Assembly: GCA_965208815.1 (NCBI GenBank)
Contig: OZ242357.1
Span: forward strand, 2,480,001 to 2,544,000
From: Bin55 sp009840545
GTDB lineage: Bacteria; Pseudomonadota; Gammaproteobacteria; Pseudomonadales; Azotimanducaceae
Direction of reading: 5' to 3'
DNA: 64,000 nt
Positions 34,321-42,492 of the stretch are shown in pieces. The notes beneath the pieces were generated by a model. It was not told where the DNA came from, did not search any database, and was given only the letters and a program-made list of their open reading frames with translations. The translations under genes and the position numbers were made by a program. Within the stretch, counting starts at the first letter, position 1; every line of letters begins with the position of its first letter.

Positions 34321-34881
34321 TTTCGCGACCTCGATTCAGCTCTCGGAGTGACGCGGGGGTGATTACCTAGGAACTTTCTCCGAACGCCTTGGCTGTACAT
34401 GCAGCCAGTATTGGCTATAATTCAAGACACATGTGCCGACCGACACTTTTTGATCCAGAAGCCGACGAATTCCTGCGTGGCCGACGGTGGGTCTCCCACG
34501 GGAAACCGCTGCCTGAATTCTTCTTTCACCACGGGCGTCTCGTTCGAGACGTCCTCCTTTCCGTCGCACGATCGAGCTGCTTTTCGCAGTCTTGATTGAT
34601 ACGCGTCTTGGTGCAGCAATTGCACGGAGTCGCTTCCCTTCGAAGGCTTTTCCGAAGTTCTTCAATGCTCTTGACGAGCCTTGACTCGTCAGGAGCACCC
34701 TTTCGTGCGGGCTTGCAGAGCAGGAGAACGGGAGCGAGCACGACTGACTCACGATCCGCAGCCCCAGCGCCGATTCCGATCGGCACGTCGACTCGAGTCG
34801 ACATTGCATCGCCTGGATCTCCAGGCACTCACCTGGCGCTTCCGGAGGAAAGTAGTGCGAATCGGACCTGGCAAGTCCAAC

Positions 34882-35298
34882 TTAGACTAGCTGCTCAGAA
34901 GAAGACCTAGCCACAAAATTGAGGACAGCACGAGCAATTAGACCAGAACGGGTTTCACCTTCACGTCTAGCTGCCTCGTCGACAATCGCCAACACCCGTG
35001 CGGGTATTGTGATGTTGATTCTCTTTGATTTGCTCGTTAGTTTGGAAGTGTCCACACCCACTAATGCCCAAAGCCCTCCCTCAAAGTCATCGTTTGCGAG
35101 GTGCATCTCCAATGATGTCTTCATTGGTAGGGAGATACCGTCCATTAGCAGACCTTCCAAGTGGCAGGCGATTGCTTCCTGCACCGCCTCCAAAGCTTCT
35201 TCAAACGTGTCACCAGCCGAAAAGCACCCTGGAAGGTCGGGTACCGTTACCCCGTAAACGCTCGAGGCATCCTTATGTATCACGACTGGATATTGCAT
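34882..35298 (-). CDS. hicB: Antitoxin HicB
   Basis: A 138-residue antitoxin with both standard domains. Residues 1-65 are the HicB RNase-H-like domain: QYPVVIHKDASSVYGVTVPD, LPGCFSAGDTFEEALEAVQE and the EAIACHLEGLLMDG helix. Residues about 92-135 are a ribbon-helix-helix DNA-binding part (KRINITIPARVLAIVDEAA, ARREGETRSGLIARAVLNF). HicB binds and silences HicA and represses the operon. It starts one base after the hicA stop. The tandem 9-bp repeat at 35497-35514 in front of hicA is a good operator candidate. Confidence 0.93.
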   Translation of the reverse strand: MQYPVVIHKDASSVYGVTVPDLPGCFSAGDTFEEALEAVQEAIACHLEGLLMDGISLPMKTSLEMHLANDDFEGGLWALVGVDTSKLTSKSKRINITIPARVLAIVDEAARREGETRSGLIARAVLNFVARSSSEQLV

Positions 35299-35299
35299 T

Positions 35300-35494
35300 T
35301 CATCGGTCCTCCCACTTCCATTTGGCTTGTCGATAAATGTTTCGCCGAGTCCCCAAAGGGATGTCCTTTGCAGGATGCCTTACAGTGACTCTTCCGGGTT
35401 TCTTCGGATGAACGAATTGATGGTGACTTCCTCGCACATTCTTGAGTACCCAACCATCTTTTTCTAGCTTCTTAATGATGTCTGAACTTTTCAT
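35300..35494 (-). CDS. hicA: Toxin HicA
   Basis: A 64-residue mRNA interferase of the HicA type. The dsRBD-like fold is recognised by SSDIIKKLEKDGWVLKNVRG, the catalytic His in SHHQFVHPKKPGRVTV, and the closing HPAKDIPLGTRRNIYRQAK. The start is ATG 35494; a longer in-frame start at 35512 would run into the promoter repeats. It is first in the operon and hicB follows by one base, the usual toxin-first order. HicA degrades mRNA and tmRNA when HicB is lost. Confidence 0.93.
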   Translation of the reverse strand: MKSSDIIKKLEKDGWVLKNVRGSHHQFVHPKKPGRVTVRHPAKDIPLGTRRNIYRQAKWKWEDR

Positions 35495-35496
35495 TG

Positions 35497-35514
35497 TACA
35501 CACTATACACACTA
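35497..35514 (-). promoter_or_regulatory. Tandem 9-bp repeat in front of hicA
   Basis: TACACACTA occurs twice without a gap at 35497-35505 and 35506-35514. On the minus strand this reads TAGTGTGTA twice, giving a -10-like TATAGT only a few bases before the hicA ATG. Position and symmetry fit a HicB operator over the promoter, with a near-leaderless transcript. The role is inferred. Confidence 0.5.
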
Positions 35515-35562
35515 TTGTGAAACTTCAGCAGTTGGCAGTGGGTTTGACAAAACTCGCGGCAA

Positions 35563-35796
35563 CTACCTGCACTGTTCAAAGATTCCTTTATTAATTGGCA
35601 ATCTAGCCGTGGCTTGATCGATCTTCCCAAGAAATATTTGGATCTTTTCTCTTGTCTCCGAGTCAATGGCTCCTAAACCAATCCACTTAAGGATTTCATC
35701 CAGATCGACAAGTCGGTTAGACCAACGACTTAGAGCGGCAAGACGTATCTCTTCGAGTTCGGGGCTTAGAGGTGGGCGGGGTGATTCAGCCACCAA
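35563..35796 (-). CDS. Possible small helical protein upstream of hicAB
   Basis: The 77-codon frame from 35796 encodes a mostly helical, charged chain: SPELEEIRLAALSRWSNRLV, DLDEILKWIGLGAIDSETRE and IQIFLGKIDQATARLP. Composition looks coding. No motif is recognised, and no ribosome site is clear. It lies on the hicAB strand but about 70 bases before the hicA promoter, so it is probably a separate unit. Confidence 0.35.
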   Translation of the reverse strand: MVAESPRPPLSPELEEIRLAALSRWSNRLVDLDEILKWIGLGAIDSETREKIQIFLGKIDQATARLPINKGIFEQCR

Positions 35797-35895
35797 ATAT
35801 TGACCATCATCGTGCCTTTCTCGAACGCAATCTTGGCAGCCTCACTCTCCTGAATTCGAGCTGTTGCTTCATTTATTAATGCTCCGGAAACTAAT

Positions 35896-36078
35896 TCACC
35901 ACCGATAGATTTGCTCCTCTTGCCTCTTAGATCGTGCACCCTCAAGGTAGCCCAATAGGTACGTCACGCTCTTGTCAATGTCCACAAGCTTGGACTTGAG
36001 AGCAGAAATTTTTGATTTCATCGCCTCTTCTAGTCGTTGCACTTTTCCCCTCGTTCTTCGTTCCGTCAAGTACCCCAC
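35896..36078 (-). CDS. Possible short coiled-coil protein
   Basis: Sixty codons encode a basic amphipathic coiled coil (KVQRLEEAMKSKISALKSKL, VDIDKSVTYLLGYLEGARS). A segment in it (SKLVDIDKSVTYLLG) resembles one read from the opposite strand starting at 36125 (SKFVKVEKSITGLLR), hinting at a diverged, inverted duplication. No other support. Confidence 0.3.
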   Translation of the reverse strand: MGYLTERRTRGKVQRLEEAMKSKISALKSKLVDIDKSVTYLLGYLEGARSKRQEEQIYRW

Positions 36079-36406
36079 TCCGACTGTTCACAGAAAGACA
36101 AGAAATGCGACGCCTAGCGATCTCATGGCGATCCAATCGAAGTTTGTGAAAGTAGAAAAATCTATCACTGGTTTATTGAGGATCTCCCAGAAGCAAGGTT
36201 CACCAAATTTGCTCAGAACCTACGCTATCGTTCAATCTGTACAAATATACATACTATACAGACAGAGGGCGTTCTTCTTGGTTTTTGTATTTCAACCGAA
36301 ATCCTGCAAAATACATTGGGAGTTCGACGAAATAAGCTAGTTGGAGCTGCGCATGTTCTTCTATGCATGCGATGAATTTCAACGGTACCAACGAGGTTGC
36401 TAGACC
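36079..36406. other. Intergenic stretch with one weak plus-strand ORF
   Basis: The only notable frame is 36125-36340 on the plus strand, starting AIQSKFVKVEKSITGLLRIS and ending in a hydrophobic AFFLVFVFQ segment. It echoes the coiled-coil ORF on the other strand but has no good ribosome site. The rest is AT-rich and probably contains the promoter of the large lipoprotein gene; I see no clear -35/-10 pair. Confidence 0.35.
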
Positions 36407-39400
36407 GTGATCGGTCGTGATTTGCATCTACTGCTTGTGCATGTGTTGGCAAGCTGTACTTTGTGTGTTGCGCTGCTGCTCGTAAGTTGCACAAGTCTGG
36501 CCACTCTAGAGCTCCAGCAAGAGGACACCGATGAGAGCGTAACTCAACTCGGACACATGAACTTTGAAAGTCCTCATTCGAACCCCATCGCCTACAACAA
36601 GCTCTCTGATCTCGTCTATGTGACAAACACCCCAGCCGATACTGTCGATGTCATCGACTCGGAAACCAAGAGCGTCATAGCACGAGTCAACGTAGGTATA
36701 GATCCAGTCGGGATCGCTGTTCGACCAGACGGAGAGGAAGTATGGGTAGCCAACCATGTTTCGGACTCGGTCAGCGTCATTGACACCGATCCAGAGAGTT
36801 CAACTCTGCATCAAGTGTTGCACACCATTCAAATCTTTGACTTGGTGGAAAACTACACACTATTTGACGAACCAGTAGGAATTGTTTTTGCCAACAACGA
36901 CATTGCGTATGTTGCGCTTTCATCATCGAATCGGGTTGCAAAAATCGACGTTTCGACGCGTGGAATCTCCGACTTCTTGAAGGTGACTGCTCAGGACCCG
37001 CGCGCTTTGGCGGTACGGGACGAACGCTTATACGTCATACCTTTCGAGTCGAACAACCAAACGCAAATATCCGGTTGCTACCCAGAGAATATGGATACCG
37101 ATCCAAACTGTACTTTTGATGCGATTAAGCACGTTGTGGAGGCCATGGACGGCTCCGATCAAAGTACTTCCGCGGGATACGTAGCCGATATTGTGCGGGA
37201 CGATCGTCTACCCGACCGCGATCTCTACGTGTTTGATACCAATGCTCCGCCATTTCGCAGCGAACCACTCCAAGTCATCGATACAGTCGGTACGTTGCTT
37301 TACGGAATCGCTGTGGACTCACAGCATCGGGTGTATGTCGCACAAACAGAGGCAAGAAACGACGCCAACGGAAAAGCCGGAACGGAGAACCATGGACTGG
37401 CTGAGTTGGAAAATCGAGCCTTTCTAAATCAGATCACGAAGATCGACTGCAGTGGAGACGAATGCACTGAACCAGTTTTCTTTGATCTCGAACCTTTGCC
37501 CCCTGAGGATCCTGAGCCAGGCATGGCTCTTGCCACTCCGTTTGGTATTCAAATCAGCGAGGACGATGAAACACTTGTAGTCACCGCAGCTGCATCCAAC
37601 AGAGTCTTTACAATGGATGCAAGTTCAGGGGAGGTGCTAGGCAGAGTTCAAGTAGGTGCTATTCCACGTGGCCTAGCACTTCTATCAGACACGGAAGGCG
37701 CACCCAGTAGAGCTTGGGTCTTGAATGCCCTGGAGAATTCAGTTTCGCTGATTGATCTTGAAGACGTGGATGACCCCAAGCTGGATACGACGATTCAGCT
37801 TGACGATCCCACGGATCCTGTCCTAAAACTAGGACGTACCCTATTCAATGACGCCAGTGCTTCCAGCACTGAAACGTTCGCTTGTGCAGGTTGCCATCCT
37901 GATGGCCACACTGACCAGCTACTGTGGGTATTGGAAACTCCAATCTGCAGTAAGGGCTGCGACCAAATCCAACCTCGGCTAGTCCAGGACATTCGAGGAT
38001 TGCGCGGCTCCGCCCCCTATCACTGGGACGGCACAGTGGGTGATCCGTTCGGAGGGATCAACACGGCCAGTCATAGTGTGCTGCTAGATCCCAACTGCGA
38101 TATTGAGAACGAAGAGAGCTGTACATTGCATCTCATCGATGGTTCGCTCGCGACGACGATGTGCGATCCGGAAGACTGCGAAGTCAATGACGAGGGCAAG
38201 TCTGGCAAGTTGACGGCGGACGAACGTGACGCGCTCGCGCGCTACCTGTTGAGCGTTCCCTATCCTCCCTCCGTCGAACGATCCTATACCAACGAACTCT
38301 CCGCAAAAGCGGTCCAAGGCATTCATGAGTTCCATTACGAGCAACAGTGTGGAAATTGCCATCGACTGCCATTTTGGGTGAACACGAACATCGGTGGCAG
38401 CGGAATGGATATTCCGTCATGGCGAGGAGCTAACGATCGATGGAAGAATGCACCGCAGAATCGATTCTTCTTTGCCGATCGAGTAGCAGGAGATACCCAG
38501 GGATTTTCAGAGAGAACAGGATTCACGAGCGATCCTGACATGTTTCAGATGATCTTGGAAGGAAGCGTAGGTTTTTCGGGGTCATTCGCGCGGCAAGTCA
38601 CACTAAACAGCAATGTGAAATCCAACTTCACAATCCAAACCATGCTCCATGCCCTCGAAATATCAGATGACGAAGAAGCTGTTGTCTTACAAGGCGAAGG
38701 AATCCTTTTTGACGAGGACGGAGGTGAAGGTACCACCATAGAGTTCGACTATCGCGGCGGAGTTTACTTTGTTGTCGGTGAAACGAGCAAGTCGTACACT
38801 CGAAGTCAGCTACTAGGTCTCGCCGAACAGGAACGGTTGCTTGCGACCTTTACTGCAAGACTAGGCGAAGGCGTTGATTACGAACATCCGCAACCAGGAA
38901 TTTGGGATGTCGGCTTGCCGGTCGTGCCGCTGTTCGGCGGAGGTAGACCCGCAGAGTTTCCAGAGCTCGTGGAAAACGGACCGATGCGTCTGCGTGGATC
39001 GCACATCTATCTAGATGCAAACATCCTGGTGAATGGAAGAAGAGTCGAGGGATCCGTAAGTTGCGAGACTGGCGAACTGCCAAACTGCAAAGACAACATA
39101 ATCTTGGTGCAGCTTGATTCCCTACCAGAGACCATTGGCATGCATCTGTTGCAAGTTCAGAACCCGCATGGTCTATTTAGCAACGACCTACCATTCTTTG
39201 TGCTTGATGAGGAATTCCAAGCGGAGAGCGGAAATCTCATTTCAAGCGGAGGAACCTTCGATGGTTCAGGAAGTTGGAGTGCGAATCTGAGCGACGGGAT
39301 GGCTGAGGTCACTTGGGATGGCGAAGCCAACTTTACTATTCACGATACCGCACCCATGCAGACTTGGCGAGTTGGATTGAGTCACTCGGTGTCTGTAGAC

Positions 39401-39724
39401 AAGGAGAAGGAATACAGTCTCTGCTACAAAGCAAAGAGCGAAGACAGCAGGTATCTCACTGTAACGGTGGATACTGGCCCTCCGGAAGATGGACTAGGTG
39501 GCTACAAACCTTTGATGGGGACGGCATTTGTGCCAGAAGTCGGAGGTCCCGCAAGAGACACCGGCGCAAGCCTGAATGGGGCATACCTCGAGTTCCACCA
39601 CCGTTTCGTCCCTACTGAAACAGATTCAACTGCCCGAATCGCATTCAATCTCGCACAGAGCGAGCTAGATGTTCAAATCGACGATGTTGGTCTGTATGAA
39701 GGCAAGGGCTGCGGCACACCGTAG
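36407..39724 (+). CDS. Lipoprotein with YVTN beta-propeller and diheme cytochrome-c region
   Basis: A 1105-residue exported protein. A signal with lipobox (ALLLVSC, lipidated Cys about residue 28) is followed by YVTN-type propeller blades (SDLVYVTNTPADTVDVIDSE, VWVANHVSDSVSVIDT, RVFTMDASSGEVLGRVQVG). Two c-type heme sites follow, CAGCH (about residue 493) and CGNCH (about 648), in a part resembling diheme cytochrome-c peroxidase/MauG proteins (LKLGRTLFNDASAS, DIRGLRGSAPYHWDGTVGDP). The C-terminal 300 residues are beta-rich, possibly carbohydrate-binding (GSWSANLSDGMAEVTW). It would act in the periplasm or on the cell surface, likely in electron transfer or oxidation of a polymer; the substrate is unknown. 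The GTG start at 36407 is the best available. Confidence 0.85.
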   Translation: MIGRDLHLLLVHVLASCTLCVALLLVSCTSLATLELQQEDTDESVTQLGHMNFESPHSNPIAYNKLSDLVYVTNTPADTVDVIDSETKSVIARVNVGIDPVGIAVRPDGEEVWVANHVSDSVSVIDTDPESSTLHQVLHTIQIFDLVENYTLFDEPVGIVFANNDIAYVALSSSNRVAKIDVSTRGISDFLKVTAQDPRALAVRDERLYVIPFESNNQTQISGCYPENMDTDPNCTFDAIKHVVEAMDGSDQSTSAGYVADIVRDDRLPDRDLYVFDTNAPPFRSEPLQVIDTVGTLLYGIAVDSQHRVYVAQTEARNDANGKAGTENHGLAELENRAFLNQITKIDCSGDECTEPVFFDLEPLPPEDPEPGMALATPFGIQISEDDETLVVTAAASNRVFTMDASSGEVLGRVQVGAIPRGLALLSDTEGAPSRAWVLNALENSVSLIDLEDVDDPKLDTTIQLDDPTDPVLKLGRTLFNDASASSTETFACAGCHPDGHTDQLLWVLETPICSKGCDQIQPRLVQDIRGLRGSAPYHWDGTVGDPFGGINTASHSVLLDPNCDIENEESCTLHLIDGSLATTMCDPEDCEVNDEGKSGKLTADERDALARYLLSVPYPPSVERSYTNELSAKAVQGIHEFHYEQQCGNCHRLPFWVNTNIGGSGMDIPSWRGANDRWKNAPQNRFFFADRVAGDTQGFSERTGFTSDPDMFQMILEGSVGFSGSFARQVTLNSNVKSNFTIQTMLHALEISDDEEAVVLQGEGILFDEDGGEGTTIEFDYRGGVYFVVGETSKSYTRSQLLGLAEQERLLATFTARLGEGVDYEHPQPGIWDVGLPVVPLFGGGRPAEFPELVENGPMRLRGSHIYLDANILVNGRRVEGSVSCETGELPNCKDNIILVQLDSLPETIGMHLLQVQNPHGLFSNDLPFFVLDEEFQAESGNLISSGGTFDGSGSWSANLSDGMAEVTWDGEANFTIHDTAPMQTWRVGLSHSVSVDKEKEYSLCYKAKSEDSRYLTVTVDTGPPEDGLGGYKPLMGTAFVPEVGGPARDTGASLNGAYLEFHHRFVPTETDSTARIAFNLAQSELDVQIDDVGLYEGKGCGTP

Positions 39725-39740
39725 TTCGAATCACGAATAG

Positions 39741-40508
39741 GTGACCCACCCTCTCCAGAGCAAAATTCTCGTTATTTCCGATATACACGGAAATCGAGAA
39801 GCACTTCAAGCTGTCCTTGACTCGGAACGGTCGTTTGATGAATTGGTGTTTCTGGGCGACGCGGTGGCTCCAAGTCCGCAACCCGCAGAAACCGTCCAGC
39901 TGCTAAGCGAATTATCGGGAATTCACATATGTGGTAATCACGACCGGGTAATGGTCAATGAATCTATGACCGAAAATTGGCCAAAACCTTGGAAGGTGCT
40001 CGACGAGTGGGTAAGAAGCAGTCTCTCTACGAATGATTTCGAGTACTTGAGAGAGCTTCAGCCTGATGGAAATTACAAGGTGGGAGGTAAGGAACTCTAC
40101 TTGTGCCACGGCGAAAGTAAAGGACAAACTCGACATCTCTTGCCTCATAGTCCGATGAATGAATTCCTTGCTCTAACGCGCGATGAAGACTCCGACATGG
40201 TGCTCTTCGGGCACTCACACGTGCAATTTCAAAAACGCATTGGCAATAAGCGATTCTTCAATCCTGGTAGCGTTGGTCAAAATCGCTGCGGCAATCCCGT
40301 GGCGTGTTACGGCGTAATCGAAGATGGTGAGTTCTACCACCGACATGTACCTTACGATACGACACCATTAATTGAAGCTATATATGCCATTGAACCTCTG
40401 AATGAATTTCCGGAGTTTCGCGAATGGTTCGGCGAGACATTGACTAGCGGGTTCGGAGTGGGGAAATCGGAGCCCTGGACCACTCTTGCTGATCAGGGCT
40501 ACATTTAG
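39741..40508 (+). CDS. Metallophosphoesterase (YfcE/calcineurin-like)
   Basis: A 255-residue binuclear metallophosphoesterase. Motifs in order are ILVISDIHGNREAL, ELVFLGDAVAPSPQP, SGIHICGNHDRVM, LYLCHGES and MVLFGHSHVQFQK, then FFNPGSVGQNR. These are the complete set of metal ligands for the family (D-x-H, GD, GNHD, H, GHSH). It resembles broad-specificity phosphodiesterases; the substrate cannot be inferred. The GTG start at 39741 follows the previous stop by 16 bases, so cotranscription with the lipoprotein gene is possible. It is convergent with coq7. Confidence 0.9.
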   Translation: MTHPLQSKILVISDIHGNREALQAVLDSERSFDELVFLGDAVAPSPQPAETVQLLSELSGIHICGNHDRVMVNESMTENWPKPWKVLDEWVRSSLSTNDFEYLRELQPDGNYKVGGKELYLCHGESKGQTRHLLPHSPMNEFLALTRDEDSDMVLFGHSHVQFQKRIGNKRFFNPGSVGQNRCGNPVACYGVIEDGEFYHRHVPYDTTPLIEAIYAIEPLNEFPEFREWFGETLTSGFGVGKSEPWTTLADQGYI

Positions 40509-40536
40509 GGGTTACTGTCGACCAAGGAAAGATCGG

Positions 40537-41169
40537 TTAGATGTGGCGTGTAGTTTCCGTCATTAGCTTGGAAGCCAGGGTCATCCCTGTCTTCACAGGT
40601 TTCGGAAACTCCACTCCGCCTTTCTCGATCGCCCTGAGTCCGTGGCGTTTTTCGTCCTCACGAATCCGTTCAAGAATTTCTCGACTGCAAGAGTCTTTGG
40701 ACGACATTTCAGCTAAATGTTTATCGAGGTGTTTGACGACCTGATCTTCTGTAGCCTCTACAAACCCCAGGCTCATTTTGTCGCCGACGAGACCCGCAAT
40801 CGCACCAACGAAAACAGACATGCCGTAGAAGATGGGAACCAGCACACTTCTTGAATCTTCGAGTTGACTTAAACGCTCTTCGCACCACTGCAGGTGTCTC
40901 CTCTCGTCTCGTGCCGCCTTAAGAAGTTCACCACGTACGGATTCGTTACGAGATACCAAGGCCTGGCCCTCGTAGAGACCCTGCGCACATACTTCTCCCG
41001 CATGATTGACACGCATGAGAGACGCAGACTTTTTCTTTTCGTCGAACGAGAGTTTCAAGTCCGATTCGGGAGGTATTGAGGTAGTTGAATCATCCCGCAC
41101 GAGAGTTCTCAATCCCGTGTCCACCACTCCTATCAGCCGATCAATTAGGGATTCAGTTCGAATGGTCAT
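40537..41169 (-). CDS. coq7: 2-polyprenyl-3-methyl-6-methoxy-1,4-benzoquinone hydroxylase Coq7
   Basis: Coq7 performs the last hydroxylation in ubiquinone synthesis. The diiron ligands are visible as LMRVNHAGEVCAQGLYEGQA (E with H..E), DERRHLQWCEERL and, in the second half, FVEATEDQVVKHLDKHL and REDEKRHGLRAI (E..E-x-x-H). The protein is 210 residues, as in the family. It shows that the organism makes ubiquinone and, in most gammaproteobacteria of this type, needs O2 for it. Single gene, convergent with the phosphoesterase and divergent-side neighbour of purD by 42 bases on the same strand. Confidence 0.96.
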   Translation of the reverse strand: MTIRTESLIDRLIGVVDTGLRTLVRDDSTTSIPPESDLKLSFDEKKKSASLMRVNHAGEVCAQGLYEGQALVSRNESVRGELLKAARDERRHLQWCEERLSQLEDSRSVLVPIFYGMSVFVGAIAGLVGDKMSLGFVEATEDQVVKHLDKHLAEMSSKDSCSREILERIREDEKRHGLRAIEKGGVEFPKPVKTGMTLASKLMTETTRHI

Positions 41170-41211
41170 AGTTCAGATCTCTCACGGAACATCATGGGTA
41201 TTGCTCGTCGT

Positions 41212-42483
41212 TCACCTTCCAATCGCTCGATGACCGATGTCTCCGCGCATATGCATTCCAGGCCACGCTATTTCCTTCGCTCGCGCGTACGCCATATCCC
41301 GAGCTTCGGCAACGTCTCGTCCGAGACCAACCACGTTCAAGACCCTTCCTCCGTTGGTGACTACCTCGTCTCCTTCAAGACGAGTGCCTGCGTGAAAGAT
41401 CTTGGAATCGTCGGACACAGTGCCCAATCCGTCGATTCTGAAGCCGGTTTCGTACTTTCCCGGATAGCCTTCAGATGACAGTACCACCGCCAAAGCACTT
41501 TGTTCCGAAAACTTCATACTTAGTCCCGACAACTCTCTTGTCAGAGCTGCCTTGCAGAAATGCGCCAGGTCGGACTGTAGCCTCATAAGCACAGGTTGTG
41601 CCTCCGGGTCTCCGAATCTACAGTTGTACTCCACAACGAACGGAGAGCCATCCACGATCATCAGTCCGACGTACAAGAACCCCTGCAATGGCATCCCTTC
41701 CGCCGACATGCCACGAATCGTTGGATCGATGATCTGGTTCATGACACTTTCTGCCAACTCTTCAGTAATGACTGGTGCTGGGGAATAAGCGCCCATTCCT
41801 CCCGTATTCGGACCCTCGTCGCCGTCAAATACAGGTTTGTGATCTTGTGAAGAAGCGAATGGAAGTGCCGTCTCTCCATCGGACAGTACGATGAAACTTG
41901 CTTCTTCTCCTGCCAAGAAATCCTCAATGACTATTGTCTTACCAGCATCTCCGAACCGTTGTTCAACGAGCATTTCACGTGCAGCGTCTATTGCCTCAGA
42001 AGTTGTTCGAGCAACGACTACGCCTTTTCCAGCCGCAAGTCCATCCGCCTTAACCACAATCGGTGGTCCCTTGCGTTGGATGTACTCCACAGCTTCCTCA
42101 ATGTCGCCCGTAACGATGGATTGAGCTGTTGGAATTGAGTTGCGCTGCATGAATTCCTTGGCAAACGACTTTGAGGATTCGAGTCTTCCTGCTGCTTTCG
42201 TTGGAGCAAAGCAATCCAATCCTTGTTCGTCGAAGAAGTCACGAATTCCATCAGCTATGGGCTGCTCCGGTCCAACAACAGTGAAATCGACCTTCTCTCG
42301 CCGAACAAGTTCGGCAAGCTCGGAGAAGCTGGTTGATTGAACTTCGACGTTACGAACCTTGTTCTCTAGCGCAGTTCCTGGATTGCCCGGTACTACTAAC
42401 ACTTCATCAACGCTTTCCGACTGTGCGAAACACCAAGCCAGCGCATGCTCTCGTCCGCCAGACCCAACCAAAAGAATCTTCAC
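41212..42483 (-). CDS. purD: Phosphoribosylamine-glycine ligase PurD
   Basis: PurD joins glycine to phosphoribosylamine in purine synthesis, using ATP. The ATP-grasp enzyme starts KILLVGSGGREHALAWCFAQ and has VVPGNPGTALENKV, PIVVKADGLAAGKGVVVART, NTGGMGAYSPAP, GFLYVGLMIVDGSP and EYNCRFGDPEAQPVLMR. The length of 423 residues is normal. It is nine bases downstream of purH on the same strand, the usual purH-purD order. The final residues MHMRGDIGHRAIGR match the family end. Confidence 0.98.
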   Translation of the reverse strand: MKILLVGSGGREHALAWCFAQSESVDEVLVVPGNPGTALENKVRNVEVQSTSFSELAELVRREKVDFTVVGPEQPIADGIRDFFDEQGLDCFAPTKAAGRLESSKSFAKEFMQRNSIPTAQSIVTGDIEEAVEYIQRKGPPIVVKADGLAAGKGVVVARTTSEAIDAAREMLVEQRFGDAGKTIVIEDFLAGEEASFIVLSDGETALPFASSQDHKPVFDGDEGPNTGGMGAYSPAPVITEELAESVMNQIIDPTIRGMSAEGMPLQGFLYVGLMIVDGSPFVVEYNCRFGDPEAQPVLMRLQSDLAHFCKAALTRELSGLSMKFSEQSALAVVLSSEGYPGKYETGFRIDGLGTVSDDSKIFHAGTRLEGDEVVTNGGRVLNVVGLGRDVAEARDMAYARAKEIAWPGMHMRGDIGHRAIGR

Positions 42484-42492
42484 GCTCCTCTC

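Larger units (their letters stand above)
34028..34881. other. Gene-poor stretch with hairpins; no convincing gene
   Basis: These 854 bases have open frames on both strands, but none has a coherent coding look; the best minus-strand pieces (SIEELRKSLRREATPCNCC; VVKEEFRQRFPVGDPPSA) lie in different phases, so a decayed gene is possible. The stretch from about 34228 to 34330 is GC-rich compared with the AT-rich flank and carries two strong inverted repeats, listed separately. Confidence 0.5.

Noticed and set aside
34363..34809. 148-codon minus-strand frame in the gene-poor stretch
   Set aside because: Ser/Arg-rich without motifs, and competing frames on the same strand look equally good; left as non-coding or decayed.
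39722..39745. TTCGAATC, which resembles a tRNA T-loop
   Set aside because: No matching acceptor or anticodon stems around it; no tRNA could be folded.
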